From Paulinella micropora (lineage: Eukaryota > Cercozoa > Imbricatea > Euglyphida), in assembly GCA_009731375.1 (NCBI GenBank), contig BJOX01000021.1, positions 772,421 through 836,420 of the forward strand: a stretch of 64,000 bases of DNA, given 5' to 3'. Positions 27,354 to 36,929 of the stretch are shown here, piece by piece; position 1 is the first letter of the stretch; every line of letters starts with the position of its first letter. Both the position numbers and the translations under genes were made by a program. Under the pieces are notes generated by a model. That model saw only the letters and a program-made list of their open reading frames with translations, had not been told where the DNA came from and did not search any database.

Positions 27354-29794
27354 TTAAAACAAAGTTGGCGTTTGTATGCTGTTGGTAAAGCCTGGGGCCT
27401 GGCATACTGCTTGTTCCAGCCGTTGCCAGGCCGAGCCGATCAGCGCCTTCCAGGTCGAATCGTGGTAGTCTCGTGCCAGAACGGAGGCCACGCCTTTTTC
27501 AAGCTCGACGCATAAGCCAGCCAGGTTTATGGGGCCTGTCCTCCGTTCTAAAACAAAGCCATGCAAAGCAGCACGGTCTTCTTCATCTTCATCGACCCGG
27601 CGCAGGAGTAGCAGCGCCTGTGCCAGCTTGGCCTTGGCTGCGACTCTGTCGAAGCCACGAACACGGTTTCGAGCGGAGGCTATCATTTGTCCCAGACAAA
27701 GTCCGGCGTAGTGCAACATTGCGAGGCGCTGTGGTTCGCGGTCGAACCACGGGCGCGCGTAAGGCCACACGTGCAGCGGAGTCTCGTGCTCAATCGGTTC
27801 CTGCTCAGACCAGCGCCAAGGTCTCTGGACACCAGTACAAAAGTCTACTCTATCTGGCACGCAGTAGCCAAGCAGAAAAAACCAGGCTTCGGCAGATAAA
27901 CGGGGGAGAGAGTCGCGTCGCCTGTCGGACGACGGGTTTCGTAGAAAGTGGGCCAGCTCGCAGGCGTCGCTTTTGTCCAGGCAAACCCTGTAGTCCTTCA
28001 AGGAGTAGGCGATCTCTCCGCGTCGCGACTTGAACACGCGCAGCAGCTCGTACCTGCCCTGCAGGCCCGACCTGGGCGTTCGGCCCGGGCGATGAGTGCC
28101 TTTGCTGCCAGGCGCGGGGTGGGCTTCTCGTTGTGGCTCAGCACAAAGAAGCGGGCCAGCCGAAGCGGTACAGCCAGCGAGCACAGCCCGCGCCAAACCA
28201 CGTCCTGTAATTCGAGCATGCCGTGCAGGTCGTGCCAGTAGTATTGGAAATATTCCTGCAAGTTGACGGAACTAAAGGTGAGGTCGGCGACGCGTGCAGA
28301 CGTGAGTGTCTGAAACAGTCGCTGGTACGCGCAAATCCAGGCTCGGAGGCGTGCGCTTTCTTGCTCGGCCCTGGCCCCACGCGGATCCAAGCTGCCTTCG
28401 TAGGTAAATTCTGACATGGGCCGGCCCAGCAAGAGCGTCAGCTTTGTGAGCCCGGCGAACGCCGTGCAACAGTGCCGAAAAAAGGTAACGCCGGGGTGCC
28501 CGCTTTGGACGCGGCCGCCCGCCACGCGAGGCCCCCTGTCTAGTATCGAGACAGCCACTGGACGCAGCAACCGCAGCGCTGCCAAGTCATCTTCACCAGG
28601 CTCGGCGCGGGTGTGGAGGTTGAACAAACTCAACCGGAGGAACGCGGGCGCAGGGCCCCCTTGGGGGCACAGGAGCTGGTGCAGCCGCCCCAAGAAGCCT
28701 GGCTGCCAGAAACAGCTGTCGTCGTGCCCGAGGTACTCATCCAGGTCCTCTTCACGCGTAGACAGCCCGAGCTCGTAGGTTTGCAGGCCGGGCGTGCAGG
28801 CGGGCTGGAGGCCCACGAACTCGTGACCAAGGCTCTCGCAGAACTGGGCCAGCGCTTCCGGGCTCGCAGTACCATTCGTCAACACCGTCCTGAGGCGTGG
28901 CCAAACTACGCCACGCGGTCCAAAGGGCAGCGCCAGCCCGTCGGGCATGTTCCAAAAATGGAGCTTACAGTCAACGGATATTTCGATTTCTTCCAGCGTG
29001 GGCGCTAGGGATTCGAAGGCTGCGCCCCACAGCTTGGGGTTGCTGCAATTACGCAGGACGAGCCGCCGGAGGGGCGGTGCTGTTTGGGGCGGCGCCCACA
29101 GCCCGGCTAGCCCTTGCTCGTTAAAGTAACAACCCTGCAGGTGCAGCTCCTGTAGCTGTGGCAAAAGCCCGCTCAACCTTGGGCCCAGCGTCTGCTGCTC
29201 TGTATGGGAGTCACGTTCCCACACGTGACGGCCGGGTTTCTGTGAGTTCAGCACCAGCACTCGTAGTGGCACAGCGGCGGCCCGCGATAGCCAGGCGCCC
29301 AGCAGCTGAGCAGCGGCCGGCGCCCAACACGTTATCTCTAGTTTTGTCACATTTGGGTACCAAGACAGCGCCCCCTGCAACCACTGGAGTCTATTGGCAG
29401 ACAGTGACAGCCCTGAGCATTTTAAGTCTGATGTGTCTTTTTCCGTAGCTTCCGACACGCACAGATACTCCAGCTTGAGTGATGTGTTGAGCTGCGGCAG
29501 ACATTCCTCGGGCGGCGCTCCCATCACCGGGGGCTGCCAAGTGGCTGGCTCTCCTTGGCCGAGGGCTCGTTGCAGCCAGAGCTGTGGGCGCACATAGGCA
29601 ACAGCCCGCCGGCGCCAGTACTGGGAGGTCAGGCAAAGAGCTAACCAGCCCTGTGTGCAGAGCAAGTCTGCGCCATATGAAAAAAAGACCTCTTCCCACG
29701 CTTCCAAGCCGCGCCGTGCCCACGTCTCTTCCGTACAGGCTCGCTTGGGCGGTTGCAGCAGCTTGGCTTGGCGTGCACGTTGGGTGCTGATCAT
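27354..29794 (-). CDS. Large LRR protein with F-box-like N-terminus, one frameshift
   Basis: Frame one (ATG 29794 to 27998, 598 residues) begins with an F-box-like helix set (WEEVFFSYGADLLCTQGWLA) and continues with leucine-rich repeats such as LPQLQELHLQGCYFNEQGLA and LRRLVLRNCSNPKLWGAAF. A second frame (no ATG, TTG only) overlaps and runs to 27354 with a coherent helical domain (YELLRVFKSRRGEIAYSLKD ... RRVDEDEEDRAALHGFVLER). A single-base indel near 28070 would make one protein of about 830 residues. F-box/LRR proteins are substrate adaptors of SCF ubiquitin ligases; whether the N-terminus binds Skp1 is inference. Paralogue: 8185-9673. Confidence 0.65.
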
Positions 29795-29799
29795 ATGTA

Positions 29800-30634
29800 C
29801 GCAATAGTGTAAGAAAAAATAGTACAGACTAAGAAAGCAAGGGCTAGGAGAAGGAAGAAAAGCCAGAAATCAAGAAAGGGGTGTTACAGGCAACCCCCCC
29901 CCCCCTTTCCGCCCGGGCCAGTGAGGGGTGGGGGGTTTACAACCCCCACCCTGATTTTTGTGGTGGCGGGATTCCGTTTTTTGCACATAGGTTTGCAAAG
30001 CGTGATATGGTCGATAAAGGCAAAAACCAGCAAGTTTTCTCTTCACAGCCGCCCGGGCCACCTCTTGTCTTTTATTAAAAAAAATAGTAACTTGAAAGTC
30101 AAACGACTAAGCCTGCTCCAATGGGCCATAGTTAGGGTAAGCCCACGCGCTGTCTTTTTTTTGCCTTTGGCTGAGAGCCTTGTCTGGCAGGGGTTTTTGG
30201 CAACTCGGGGTGGTTGGCCGGCAGTATATATGCAAAGCTTTCGCCTCTCGTCGNNNNNNNNNNCCAGCGGGGGGCCCCGTCGGGGGAGTCTTCGTCGAGT
30301 CGAGGAAAAAATTGACACCAATCCGGGCCACTACAGAGCGTGTCCGTTCGCCCTCGGAGCTGATCTTTTGCCTGATCTCCTGCAATGTTTGCCATTAAAA
30401 AGCTCAAGCAAAAGCTATTGCGCAAATGGGCTTTGGACCCGGCTGTCTGAGCAAGATAGACCCGCCCAAGTTACTTGTGTACCCTCCTCCCCACCCCCTG
30501 CCGGCTCTATTCCCCGCACTGGCTACGATGTAACTAAGCACGTGCCAAGACACTCTCAAGGAGGTAATGGACGACAGAGTCGTGCGGACAGCAAAAGCAA
30601 GCAAAAGCCGTCTCCGAACGCAGCTCTGGCTCTA
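29800..30634. other. Upstream region of the pseudokinase gene with gap and TATA-like site
   Basis: An open frame in phase with the next gene runs through most of this stretch, including 10 N at 30254-30263, but its composition is poor until about 30600. GTATATATGC at 30222-30231 is TATA-like. An ATG at 30385 starts a 21-codon frame (MFAIKKLKQKLLRKWALDPA), possibly a 5' exon or upstream ORF. Confidence 0.35.
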
Positions 30635-31831
30635 ATGATCAGTGCAAACTCTGTTGTGTGTTGCGCCGATAACACATTGGCCGATCTTTTGGGCAAACCC
30701 AGCTCATTCGTTATCAAGTTATTCGACACACAAAGCCACAGCATCGTGACACGGGGGGCAATCCTCACCGACAAAAGAGATCAAGCGGGAGTGCTGGTTC
30801 TGCTATTTTCGGATGACCCCGCGCATACCTGGCGCGAGGCTATGGCGGCAGCCTTCCTGCGCCGAAGCGCCATGTCCACACGCTACAACCCCTTTGCGTG
30901 TCCACTGGGCATCTTTGCTGTGATGGCAAATCAGGGAACACGGCGGTGGGTGTTCTGTGTGTCATGCAGCGGTGTCCCGCTCCAGCAGGCCCTGTGCGCA
31001 GCTGGCTCTTCGCAGGAAATCCAGCACGCTTTCGCGAGCTATTTGAAAAGGTTCTTGGAATTGCTAGCCGTAAAGAAACTGCTGTGCTGGGGCTTGGACC
31101 CACGGTACCTCTTCTACAAGTCAGCAGAGAGAACACTGAGCAAAATCAGCATAGACCCGGCCTGCCTGGCGTCTGTGCAGAAAAACGGGGGCATCGTCGT
31201 GACACCCGCCGATTCGGAATGTCCTTTTATATCGCGGCTGCGCAAGGGGGTCCAACAAGTCTGTGTGCACGAAGTGATTAATTTTTGTAATTGCGTGTGC
31301 CTTTGGGCCACGTTTGCAGGAAGGTGGCAGGCTCTCAAGATAGCAGTGTTACTAGAACAACGCGGGGAAGCGTTACCGGAAATTCCCTGGCGAGACAGCA
31401 TAAACGGGGCGGTAGTCAGCGCTATGGAGTCCCCGAAAGAAGCTGTCCGGCTCTTTGCCGCGCTCTGGTGGGCGGACCTGCAGCAGCAGCAGCACGAAGG
31501 AAAGCCCCTGCTTTGTCCGTTGGAGTGTTGCTTCTTCAACCTCAGGTTGCAGGTCGCCTCGTGGCCTTTAAGTACAAAACTAAAGGGCCTTGGGAGCGTG
31601 CATCCTCCAGTAGCCATCCAGGATTCCAAGCTGGCCGGCTGCGGGCTGCTGAAGCTCCATTTGCAGCTGGGCTGGGTTCTGGACAACAAGACGGACAGTG
31701 CAGGGTTCAAGGATACAATTCTAGACAATGTCAAGAAGAAAGAGGCAACGTGGCTGCGCTTTGTATGCCTAGAGTTTCTAGAGCTTATAGAGCAGCACAG
31801 GTGCCAATTTGGGAGAGCTATTTCATTGTAA
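30635..31831 (+). CDS. Pseudokinase paralogue of 3243-4658
   Basis: 398 residues from the ATG at 30635 (the frame is open further upstream). FVIKLFDT (K28) fits the beta-3 strand. In place of the catalytic loop YWDLAEWN there is CWGLDPRY (G153, Y158), and FIDFDH is replaced by ISIDPA. The following C-lobe landmarks align well: VHEVINFCNCVCLWATF and LFAALWWADL. Loss of the catalytic D and N predicts an inactive, binding-type kinase fold. Similarity is to the window's own kinase-like gene; no external family can be named. Confidence 0.6.
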   Translation: MISANSVVCCADNTLADLLGKPSSFVIKLFDTQSHSIVTRGAILTDKRDQAGVLVLLFSDDPAHTWREAMAAAFLRRSAMSTRYNPFACPLGIFAVMANQGTRRWVFCVSCSGVPLQQALCAAGSSQEIQHAFASYLKRFLELLAVKKLLCWGLDPRYLFYKSAERTLSKISIDPACLASVQKNGGIVVTPADSECPFISRLRKGVQQVCVHEVINFCNCVCLWATFAGRWQALKIAVLLEQRGEALPEIPWRDSINGAVVSAMESPKEAVRLFAALWWADLQQQQHEGKPLLCPLECCFFNLRLQVASWPLSTKLKGLGSVHPPVAIQDSKLAGCGLLKLHLQLGWVLDNKTDSAGFKDTILDNVKKKEATWLRFVCLEFLELIEQHRCQFGRAISL

Positions 31832-31912
31832 CAACAGGTTTGTAACGTGATATGGCTGGATACAAGAAAGTATATTTAACAACGAAAAGGAAACCGAATG
31901 AAGGAGGCCACC

Positions 31913-31987
31913 ATGCCGGCGAGCTTAAGCAGTGTGCCTTACGAGGTACTTGAGCACGGCAAGTTCTTTCCCCTGGGCTCGTCTTAA
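31913..31987 (+). CDS. Possible 24-residue peptide ORF in optimal start context
   Basis: GGCCACCATGCCG is a perfect vertebrate-style Kozak context, followed by MPASLSSVPYEVLEHGKFFP and a TAA that overlaps AAATAA. It may be a micro-ORF, an exon, or chance. Confidence 0.25.
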   Translation: MPASLSSVPYEVLEHGKFFPLGSS

Positions 31988-32286
31988 ATAACCTGCCAAG
32001 ACTGCAAACAGTGCAGGGAAAGTCAGGGAGGCGTGCATGTGGCCGCGCCGTCCGGGTCAGGTTTGCAAGCGTGATATGGCCAACACAGGCAAGGGCCAGC
32101 CCTTTTTACTTGCCCGTGCGGGGGGGGGGGGGCGCCCCCCCCCCCCGCCCCCCCCCCGCCNNNNNNNNNNGCGCCCCCCCCCCCGGCGCATCCGCAGCTA
32201 AAGGCGCTTAAAGGAGGAGCCCCACAAAAAAGAAAGAACTTCAGCAGTGTGCCCACCACACACCGCCTTTTTTTCCCCCCCGGAGC
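31988..32286. other. Intergenic with G/C palindrome and gap
   Basis: 32118-32147 is a G-run joined to a C-run; 10 N at 32161-32170. No gene. Confidence 0.6.
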
Positions 32287-33279
32287 ATGTCGCGGCCTCA
32301 AAAAAGAGCCCGCACTGACTGTGGAAGCGACAGCAGCGCTAGCAGCAGCAGCAGCAGCAGCCAGGTGCCCTCGGCCAGCCTGTTGTTAGCCGATGCTAAA
32401 GATAACGCAGAGGTAGAAGCGTGGGTCGAAAGTAAACTGGCGCAGTGGGGTCAGTACCGCAGCCCTTCGCTGAAGCACCCAGAGTCGACATGGGCCCAGC
32501 TAGCAAGGACCAACGCGAGTGCGGGCAGGGACTTGCTACGCTTGTTGCGATCCTCGGGGCCCGCCGCCACAACAGCAGAGTGGGTCCACGGCCAACTGCA
32601 GCGGCCAAACCTCGAGGCCCGCCACGCACTGGCGGTCTTGCGTGCAGTGGCCGGCCTCTCCGGAGCGGAGCCTGGACGGCGCGGTTGCCGCACGTGGGTA
32701 ACCCGGCGGCTGGATTCAGACCCTCTGGTTCTGCAGTACGACGAAGACGAACAGAAGTGGGAGAGCATTTTTGAGGAGTGCCTGTATGCGGTCCAGGAGG
32801 AGTTCTATTCAATGGAAGATTACGACGCCACGCGCCCCGTGCTGGCACCGCTGACTCTGTGTTTTGGCCACAACCCCGGCTCGGGAGTCCTGTGGGAAGT
32901 ACCTGCGTTGATGATTGTGCTGCGCGCTCAAAAGGAGCACGAGCCATCCACTGCGTGGTACGCGCCGCTCTCCGTACCAGGGGAAAAGTCGTTGAGGCGC
33001 GACCTGCGGCACCTAGTGGGCTACGGAGAAGACGACTTTGTCTGGGGTACAGACATCCAGGTCACAGAGTGGACGGAAGACAAGCACGACGGCGCAGTGG
33101 CCTTGATGAAGCTCTTTCAACGCGTGTTGCAGGACCTCAGAATCGAGGTCAGCTCCGCGGACAGCACGGAGTCTCCTCTGCAAGTGTGGTCACTCTTGTG
33201 GCCAGCGGCCCGGGACGTCTGCGTACTAGCGTCTGCCGCCAATCAGTCCAAGGCGTCACGCGCGGAATTTAAAATTTAA
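32287..33279 (+). CDS. Orphan protein with nuclear-signal-like N-terminus
   Basis: 330 residues, ATG start. Begins MSRPQKRARTDCGSDSS, a basic motif followed by a serine tract encoded by AGC repeats, then a soluble acidic protein (DAKDNAEVEAWVESKLAQWG ... EEFYSMEDYDATRP). No membrane segments or known motifs. The stop codon overlaps the polyadenylation signal. Probably nuclear; function unknown. Confidence 0.7.
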   Translation: MSRPQKRARTDCGSDSSASSSSSSSQVPSASLLLADAKDNAEVEAWVESKLAQWGQYRSPSLKHPESTWAQLARTNASAGRDLLRLLRSSGPAATTAEWVHGQLQRPNLEARHALAVLRAVAGLSGAEPGRRGCRTWVTRRLDSDPLVLQYDEDEQKWESIFEECLYAVQEEFYSMEDYDATRPVLAPLTLCFGHNPGSGVLWEVPALMIVLRAQKEHEPSTAWYAPLSVPGEKSLRRDLRHLVGYGEDDFVWGTDIQVTEWTEDKHDGAVALMKLFQRVLQDLRIEVSSADSTESPLQVWSLLWPAARDVCVLASAANQSKASRAEFKI

Positions 33280-33284
33280 ATAAA
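33279..33284 (+). terminator. AATAAA overlapping the stop codon
   Basis: TTTAAATAAAAAC at the end of the 32287-33279 gene. Confidence 0.7.
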
Positions 33285-33324
33285 AACAAATTTCTTGGAA
33301 TTTATTTTAATGAAACAGATATGT

Positions 33325-33636
33325 TCAATCCTGTTCTGTAGCAAGCTGTCTGCGCAAGCAGTGCCAATTTGCACCTTGTTCTCCTATGTACACCCACCCG
33401 TTGCTGGTCGCCTCATTCATTACGCACCAGCAGCACGCTTCAAACAGCAGCTTAACCTTGTCACTGTTCTCGTTGCGCGAATCACAATTCGAGTCGCAGC
33501 CGATCGCCCCGATCGTTCTGAGTAGCAGGAGCGCCGCGCCCTTTACCTTTCTCTCTACCACATTGATCCACACGTGGGCCTGGCCATTGTTGCATTGCCC
33601 TGGTGCAGGCGCCTTGCTGCGCGCGTTGTCTACCAT
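33325..33636 (-). CDS. Small cysteine-rich orphan
   Basis: 103 residues from an ATG: MVDNARSKAPAPGQCNNGQA ... with CDSNCDS and CCWCVMNE. Convergent with the 32287 gene. The cysteine pattern suggests a disulfide-bonded or metal-binding protein, but there is no signal peptide. A 5' exon is possible: TTTACTCTGTGTGTAG lies just upstream on the coding strand. Confidence 0.45.
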   Translation of the reverse strand: MVDNARSKAPAPGQCNNGQAHVWINVVERKVKGAALLLLRTIGAIGCDSNCDSRNENSDKVKLLFEACCWCVMNEATSNGWVYIGEQGANWHCLRRQLATEQD

Positions 33637-33748
33637 TGATTCCCGCGCCTACACACAGAGTAAATGCTGCTGGTTTGTTTCGGTCGGCCTCTCAGGCATA
33701 AAAAAGACTCATCATCTATGACCCGCATTCAGATTGTACACTAAGGGG

Positions 33749-33870
33749 NNNNNNNNNNNNNNNNNNNNNNNNNNNNNNNNNNNNNNNNNNNNNNNNNNNN
33801 NNNNNNNNNNNNNNNNNNNNNNNNNNNNNNNNNNNNNNNNNNNNNNNNNNNNNNNNNNNNNNNNNNNNNN
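33749..33870. other. Assembly gap of 122 N
   Basis: Between GGGG and a C-run. Confidence 0.95.
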
Positions 33871-33933
33871 CCCCCCCCGCCAACTCTTGAGAACGGTGGC
33901 ACAATTTAATGAATAAAAATGCCTTTGCTTTTT

Positions 33934-36171
33934 TCACAACTCTGTGTTGCTGTTGCTGGCTTGGTCGAGAGAAATAAACCAAAACCAAGAAAAGACCATT
34001 ATCAATGGCAAAAAAAACAACACCACACAGGCTACCTTTGTTAACCTTATGCAAATCCGCAGGCGTTTAGTCGAGCTATGCTTCAGATAGCTGCGGAGGC
34101 TTTTGCGATTTCTTTTACAACACAGACAGCAGGGGCGCCTCCGTTTCCGAAGCTGCTTGCAACACGAGCAGCAGGCGCGCGCGCGGCCAGCCTGTTTTAA
34201 CGCTTGGTACGACGAGCCGCGGCCCCCGCTACACGGCGCGCAGAATTCGGACGGTCTAATCTCCCACAGAACGCCGCAGCACCAGCACAGCAGCCCACAG
34301 AGCATGACAAAGACGACTAGATAGACGCTAACGCCAATTGTTGTCTTAAGGATGGGGCCATCGTGGGCCTGCCAGTGCAGTTCCAGTGACTGTCCAGACA
34401 CATTGGCATGAGCCACCAAGGCCCGTCCGCGCCGTTCCCAACTTACCCTGCTATCATTTAATATGTGCCGGGAAAAATTGTCAAAGCCACCGTGCAGATC
34501 GGGATGTCCTACAACCAGCACCCAGACTTGTGCGTGCCTGCGGTCCGAGCCGGAGCCGGGGCCGGAGCCGGACCCGGCACAGATCTCTTGGCCACACGGC
34601 GTAAGGACCGCGGCGTACGCAGACGTCTGGGGCTCATGAAACAGAAACCATTGGTGCCCCTCGGAGTCCATCCCGTTGTATCGCTCCGGTTCCTTGTGCC
34701 CCCAAGCTGTGCTGACCATGAGCGCCACTCCGCTGCGGCGCAGCTGCTCGGCCAGAGCCACATCGGCGCTGCGTCTGAAGGCCGCCAATGCCACGTGTTG
34801 GCTCTGGTTAACAAAGGGCAGGTGGTTCGAGCCGGAACCGTGGCGCGTCACCAACCGCCCACCCTGCAGCCTGCCGCTCGCGAGCCATAGCTCGGTGTGG
34901 CCGACACCTGCCGACAACGGCCGCTGCTGCCAGCCGCGGAGCCCGGGGTGGTAGCTTTGGAAGGAGCCCAGCGACGAGTTGCCGTGCCGCCAAAGCCGGC
35001 AGCTGGCGTGCAGCAGCGAAGACCCCGTCACTTCCCGCAGCAGCCAGCCCGCGTCATTGGTCACCACGTGCGACGACCAATGTCTCCAAAACCGTGCCCA
35101 GGCAAACTGGTGGTTGTCCCACAGCTGCCAGTGTTCCAGAAGCCGGAAGGTGTGCTCGCTGGTCCCCGGCCCCACGTACGCGCCCATGCTCCAGCCCAGC
35201 GCGGTGAGATCCCACTCGTCCAGCGGCTCCTCTCCCGTACCAAGAGAGAAATTGGCCAGCGCTTGTCTCTGCTCGTTCGCGGGCCTCCCAATAGTAAACT
35301 GCTCGTCCAGCTGCAACAGGCGCGGCCCGCCCGCAACCCCTCCGAACAGCTCTACCTCGGTCAGCAAAAGCACAAAAGCAGTGCTTTGGTACAGACTAAA
35401 ATTGCGCGCACTGCCGTCCCAGACGCCCGCAAAGTCTCGGTACAGGTCCCGCCGAGGCCCGCTGAGCAGGACCAGATTCCAAGACAAGGCTTCCCCCGGG
35501 CCTTGGTATCGCATCTGGGGCACAGCCCACATGCCGACCTCGTTGCTATACTGCCTTAGCTGACGCACTAGCATTTGTACACAGCGGGCTGCGAGCACTC
35601 TAATTTCTGTCTCGCGCTCGTCTGTCAGGTCATACAAATTCACGAGCCCAAACAATGTCCAGGGCGAGTAAACACCGGAAGAAAATTCATAAAAACCGAC
35701 CGCCTGCTTCTCGCGCAGGTAAGCCAAGGTACGCGTTTTCCAACCCCCCGGGCAGCGCGGGGGTGCCCACCCCAGCCTGCACAGCACGGGGGCTGCCGAG
35801 CTCCAGAGCAAGACGTGGTTCTCGCTGTGAAACACCGAGCGCGTATCCCTGCTCGTGAACCACAGTCCCTGGAACGAAAACAGCGCCTCTCCCAGCACGC
35901 TCTGGTTGAGCGCGGGTTGGCAATGCAGGATGCGCACAGCACTAGCAAGCATGAAATCTGCTTTGAGGCTTGTGCGAACCGCCAGGGCTAGTGCCGCTAA
36001 CTGGGCGGGCGGTAGCGTTCGGTTATGGCAGGACAGAACTAGCAAGTCCGCCCAATACTCGGTGTCGTTACGCCGCGTACCTTGGTCATAGTTGGCTAGC
36101 AAAAGTTTGGTACGGACTAAATCTCTCCGGTATTGGAAGCCAGCTGCGGAATCCTCGTGCAACAAATCCAT
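33934..36171 (-). CDS. Large membrane-anchored ectodomain protein with SENH toroid-like domain
   Basis: 745 residues from an ATG. Residues 110-230 contain VFHSENHVLLW (S116-H119), then ARG-like TRTLAYLREKQAVGFYEFSS and GVYSPWTLFGLVNLYDL. This SENH ... GF-x-E-x-x-S-x-x-Y ... AL-NL-D pattern is one I associate with uncharacterised alpha/alpha-toroid proteins related to heparinase/alginate-lyase folds; the assignment is from memory of the pattern only. Many N-glycosylation sites follow. Near the C-terminus are a membrane helix (VYLVVFVMLCGLLCWCCGV), a basic Cys-rich cytoplasmic segment (RKRRRPCCLCCKRNRKSL) and a second helix (VVLFFLPLIMVFSWFWF). No cleavable signal peptide is visible. A surface or virion glycoprotein is plausible. 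Confidence 0.6.
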   Translation of the reverse strand: MDLLHEDSAAGFQYRRDLVRTKLLLANYDQGTRRNDTEYWADLLVLSCHNRTLPPAQLAALALAVRTSLKADFMLASAVRILHCQPALNQSVLGEALFSFQGLWFTSRDTRSVFHSENHVLLWSSAAPVLCRLGWAPPRCPGGWKTRTLAYLREKQAVGFYEFSSGVYSPWTLFGLVNLYDLTDERETEIRVLAARCVQMLVRQLRQYSNEVGMWAVPQMRYQGPGEALSWNLVLLSGPRRDLYRDFAGVWDGSARNFSLYQSTAFVLLLTEVELFGGVAGGPRLLQLDEQFTIGRPANEQRQALANFSLGTGEEPLDEWDLTALGWSMGAYVGPGTSEHTFRLLEHWQLWDNHQFAWARFWRHWSSHVVTNDAGWLLREVTGSSLLHASCRLWRHGNSSLGSFQSYHPGLRGWQQRPLSAGVGHTELWLASGRLQGGRLVTRHGSGSNHLPFVNQSQHVALAAFRRSADVALAEQLRRSGVALMVSTAWGHKEPERYNGMDSEGHQWFLFHEPQTSAYAAVLTPCGQEICAGSGSGPGSGSDRRHAQVWVLVVGHPDLHGGFDNFSRHILNDSRVSWERRGRALVAHANVSGQSLELHWQAHDGPILKTTIGVSVYLVVFVMLCGLLCWCCGVLWEIRPSEFCAPCSGGRGSSYQALKQAGRARACCSCCKQLRKRRRPCCLCCKRNRKSLRSYLKHSSTKRLRICIRLTKVACVVLFFLPLIMVFSWFWFISLDQASNSNTEL

Positions 36172-36340
36172 TTAAGACAAGAAAACAGCGAAAGTGGGAG
36201 ACGAGAGAGCGGCGGGGGGTTGGGGGNNNNNNNNNNNGGGAGGGGTTAAGAGGAGGGTAAGAAAGAGTGAGAAAGGAGGAGGGCGGGCAGCACCAACGGA
36301 ATAAAATAAATCTAGACAAAGTTTCACAGTCTTTGTTTAA
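36172..36340. other. Intergenic with an 11-N gap
   Basis: Purine-rich, gap at 36227-36237, AATAAAATAAA at 36300-36310. Confidence 0.5.
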
Positions 36341-36905
36341 TCACGTAGATTGAGCTTTGCGCGTGAAGCTTCCCGAGTCGAAGGACTCGTACTGTAGCTT
36401 CAGAACTAAGGCACTGTTTAGTAGCTCTTGATCCTGTACAAAATTCTCCAATTTGGGACTGTTAGCAAAGAACGTACAAAGTCTTGCCCACTCCTGCTCT
36501 GCGTAGCTACCGTCGATGTGCGTCGTTCTATTAAACGTTGCATTTTCCCTGGCCCATTTGAACAATGCGTAATGATCGGGGGCAGCACAGGTGTCAATGA
36601 CCTAAGACAAAACACAACACTGTTATTTCTACAAAAAAGAAAAGTCAGACAAGGTCTCTAACCTTCTTGGCTTTTTTTAGCACAGGCTCCGTGGGCAAGA
36701 CACCCGCGACTTTGCGAGTGTTTCGTTTTGCAGTCGCTGGGCGCTCTTTATTTGTGTTTCTGCCCTGTCGACACAAAAAACTCTAGGCTTTAGCTGCAAC
36801 CGGCAAAATACAAAAGCCCCCCCCCCTCCCCAAANNNNNNNNNNACTTCCTTGGCTCTACCGTGCCGGTCGCAGCTCTCCCTGACACCTTCATTCGTGGC
36901 GGCAT
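36341..36905 (-). CDS. Three-exon basic protein, paralogue of 17653-18162
   Basis: Exon 1 starts at ATG 36905 (MPPRMKVSGRAATGTVEPRK) and runs into a 10-N gap (36835-36844). Exon 2 is 36663-36764 (34 codons, RNTNKERPATAKRNTRKVAG, ending KKAKK). Exon 3 is 36341-36601 (VIDTCAAPDHYALFKWAREN ... to TGA). The 61-nt intron has AAG|GTTAGAG and TTTTGTCTTAG|GTC; the acceptor before exon 2 is TTTTTTGTGTCGACAG. All joins are in phase. Exon 1 and the later acidic region resemble the intronless 17653 gene, so they are paralogues. The basic N-terminal half suggests a nuclear protein; there is no zinc ribbon here. Confidence 0.65.
36602..36662 (-). other. Spliceosomal intron, 61 nt
   Basis: GT-AG intron with pyrimidine-rich end; separates two in-phase exons. 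Confidence 0.75.
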
Positions 36906-36929
36906 GTCTGTGACGTAACAGAAAATGCC

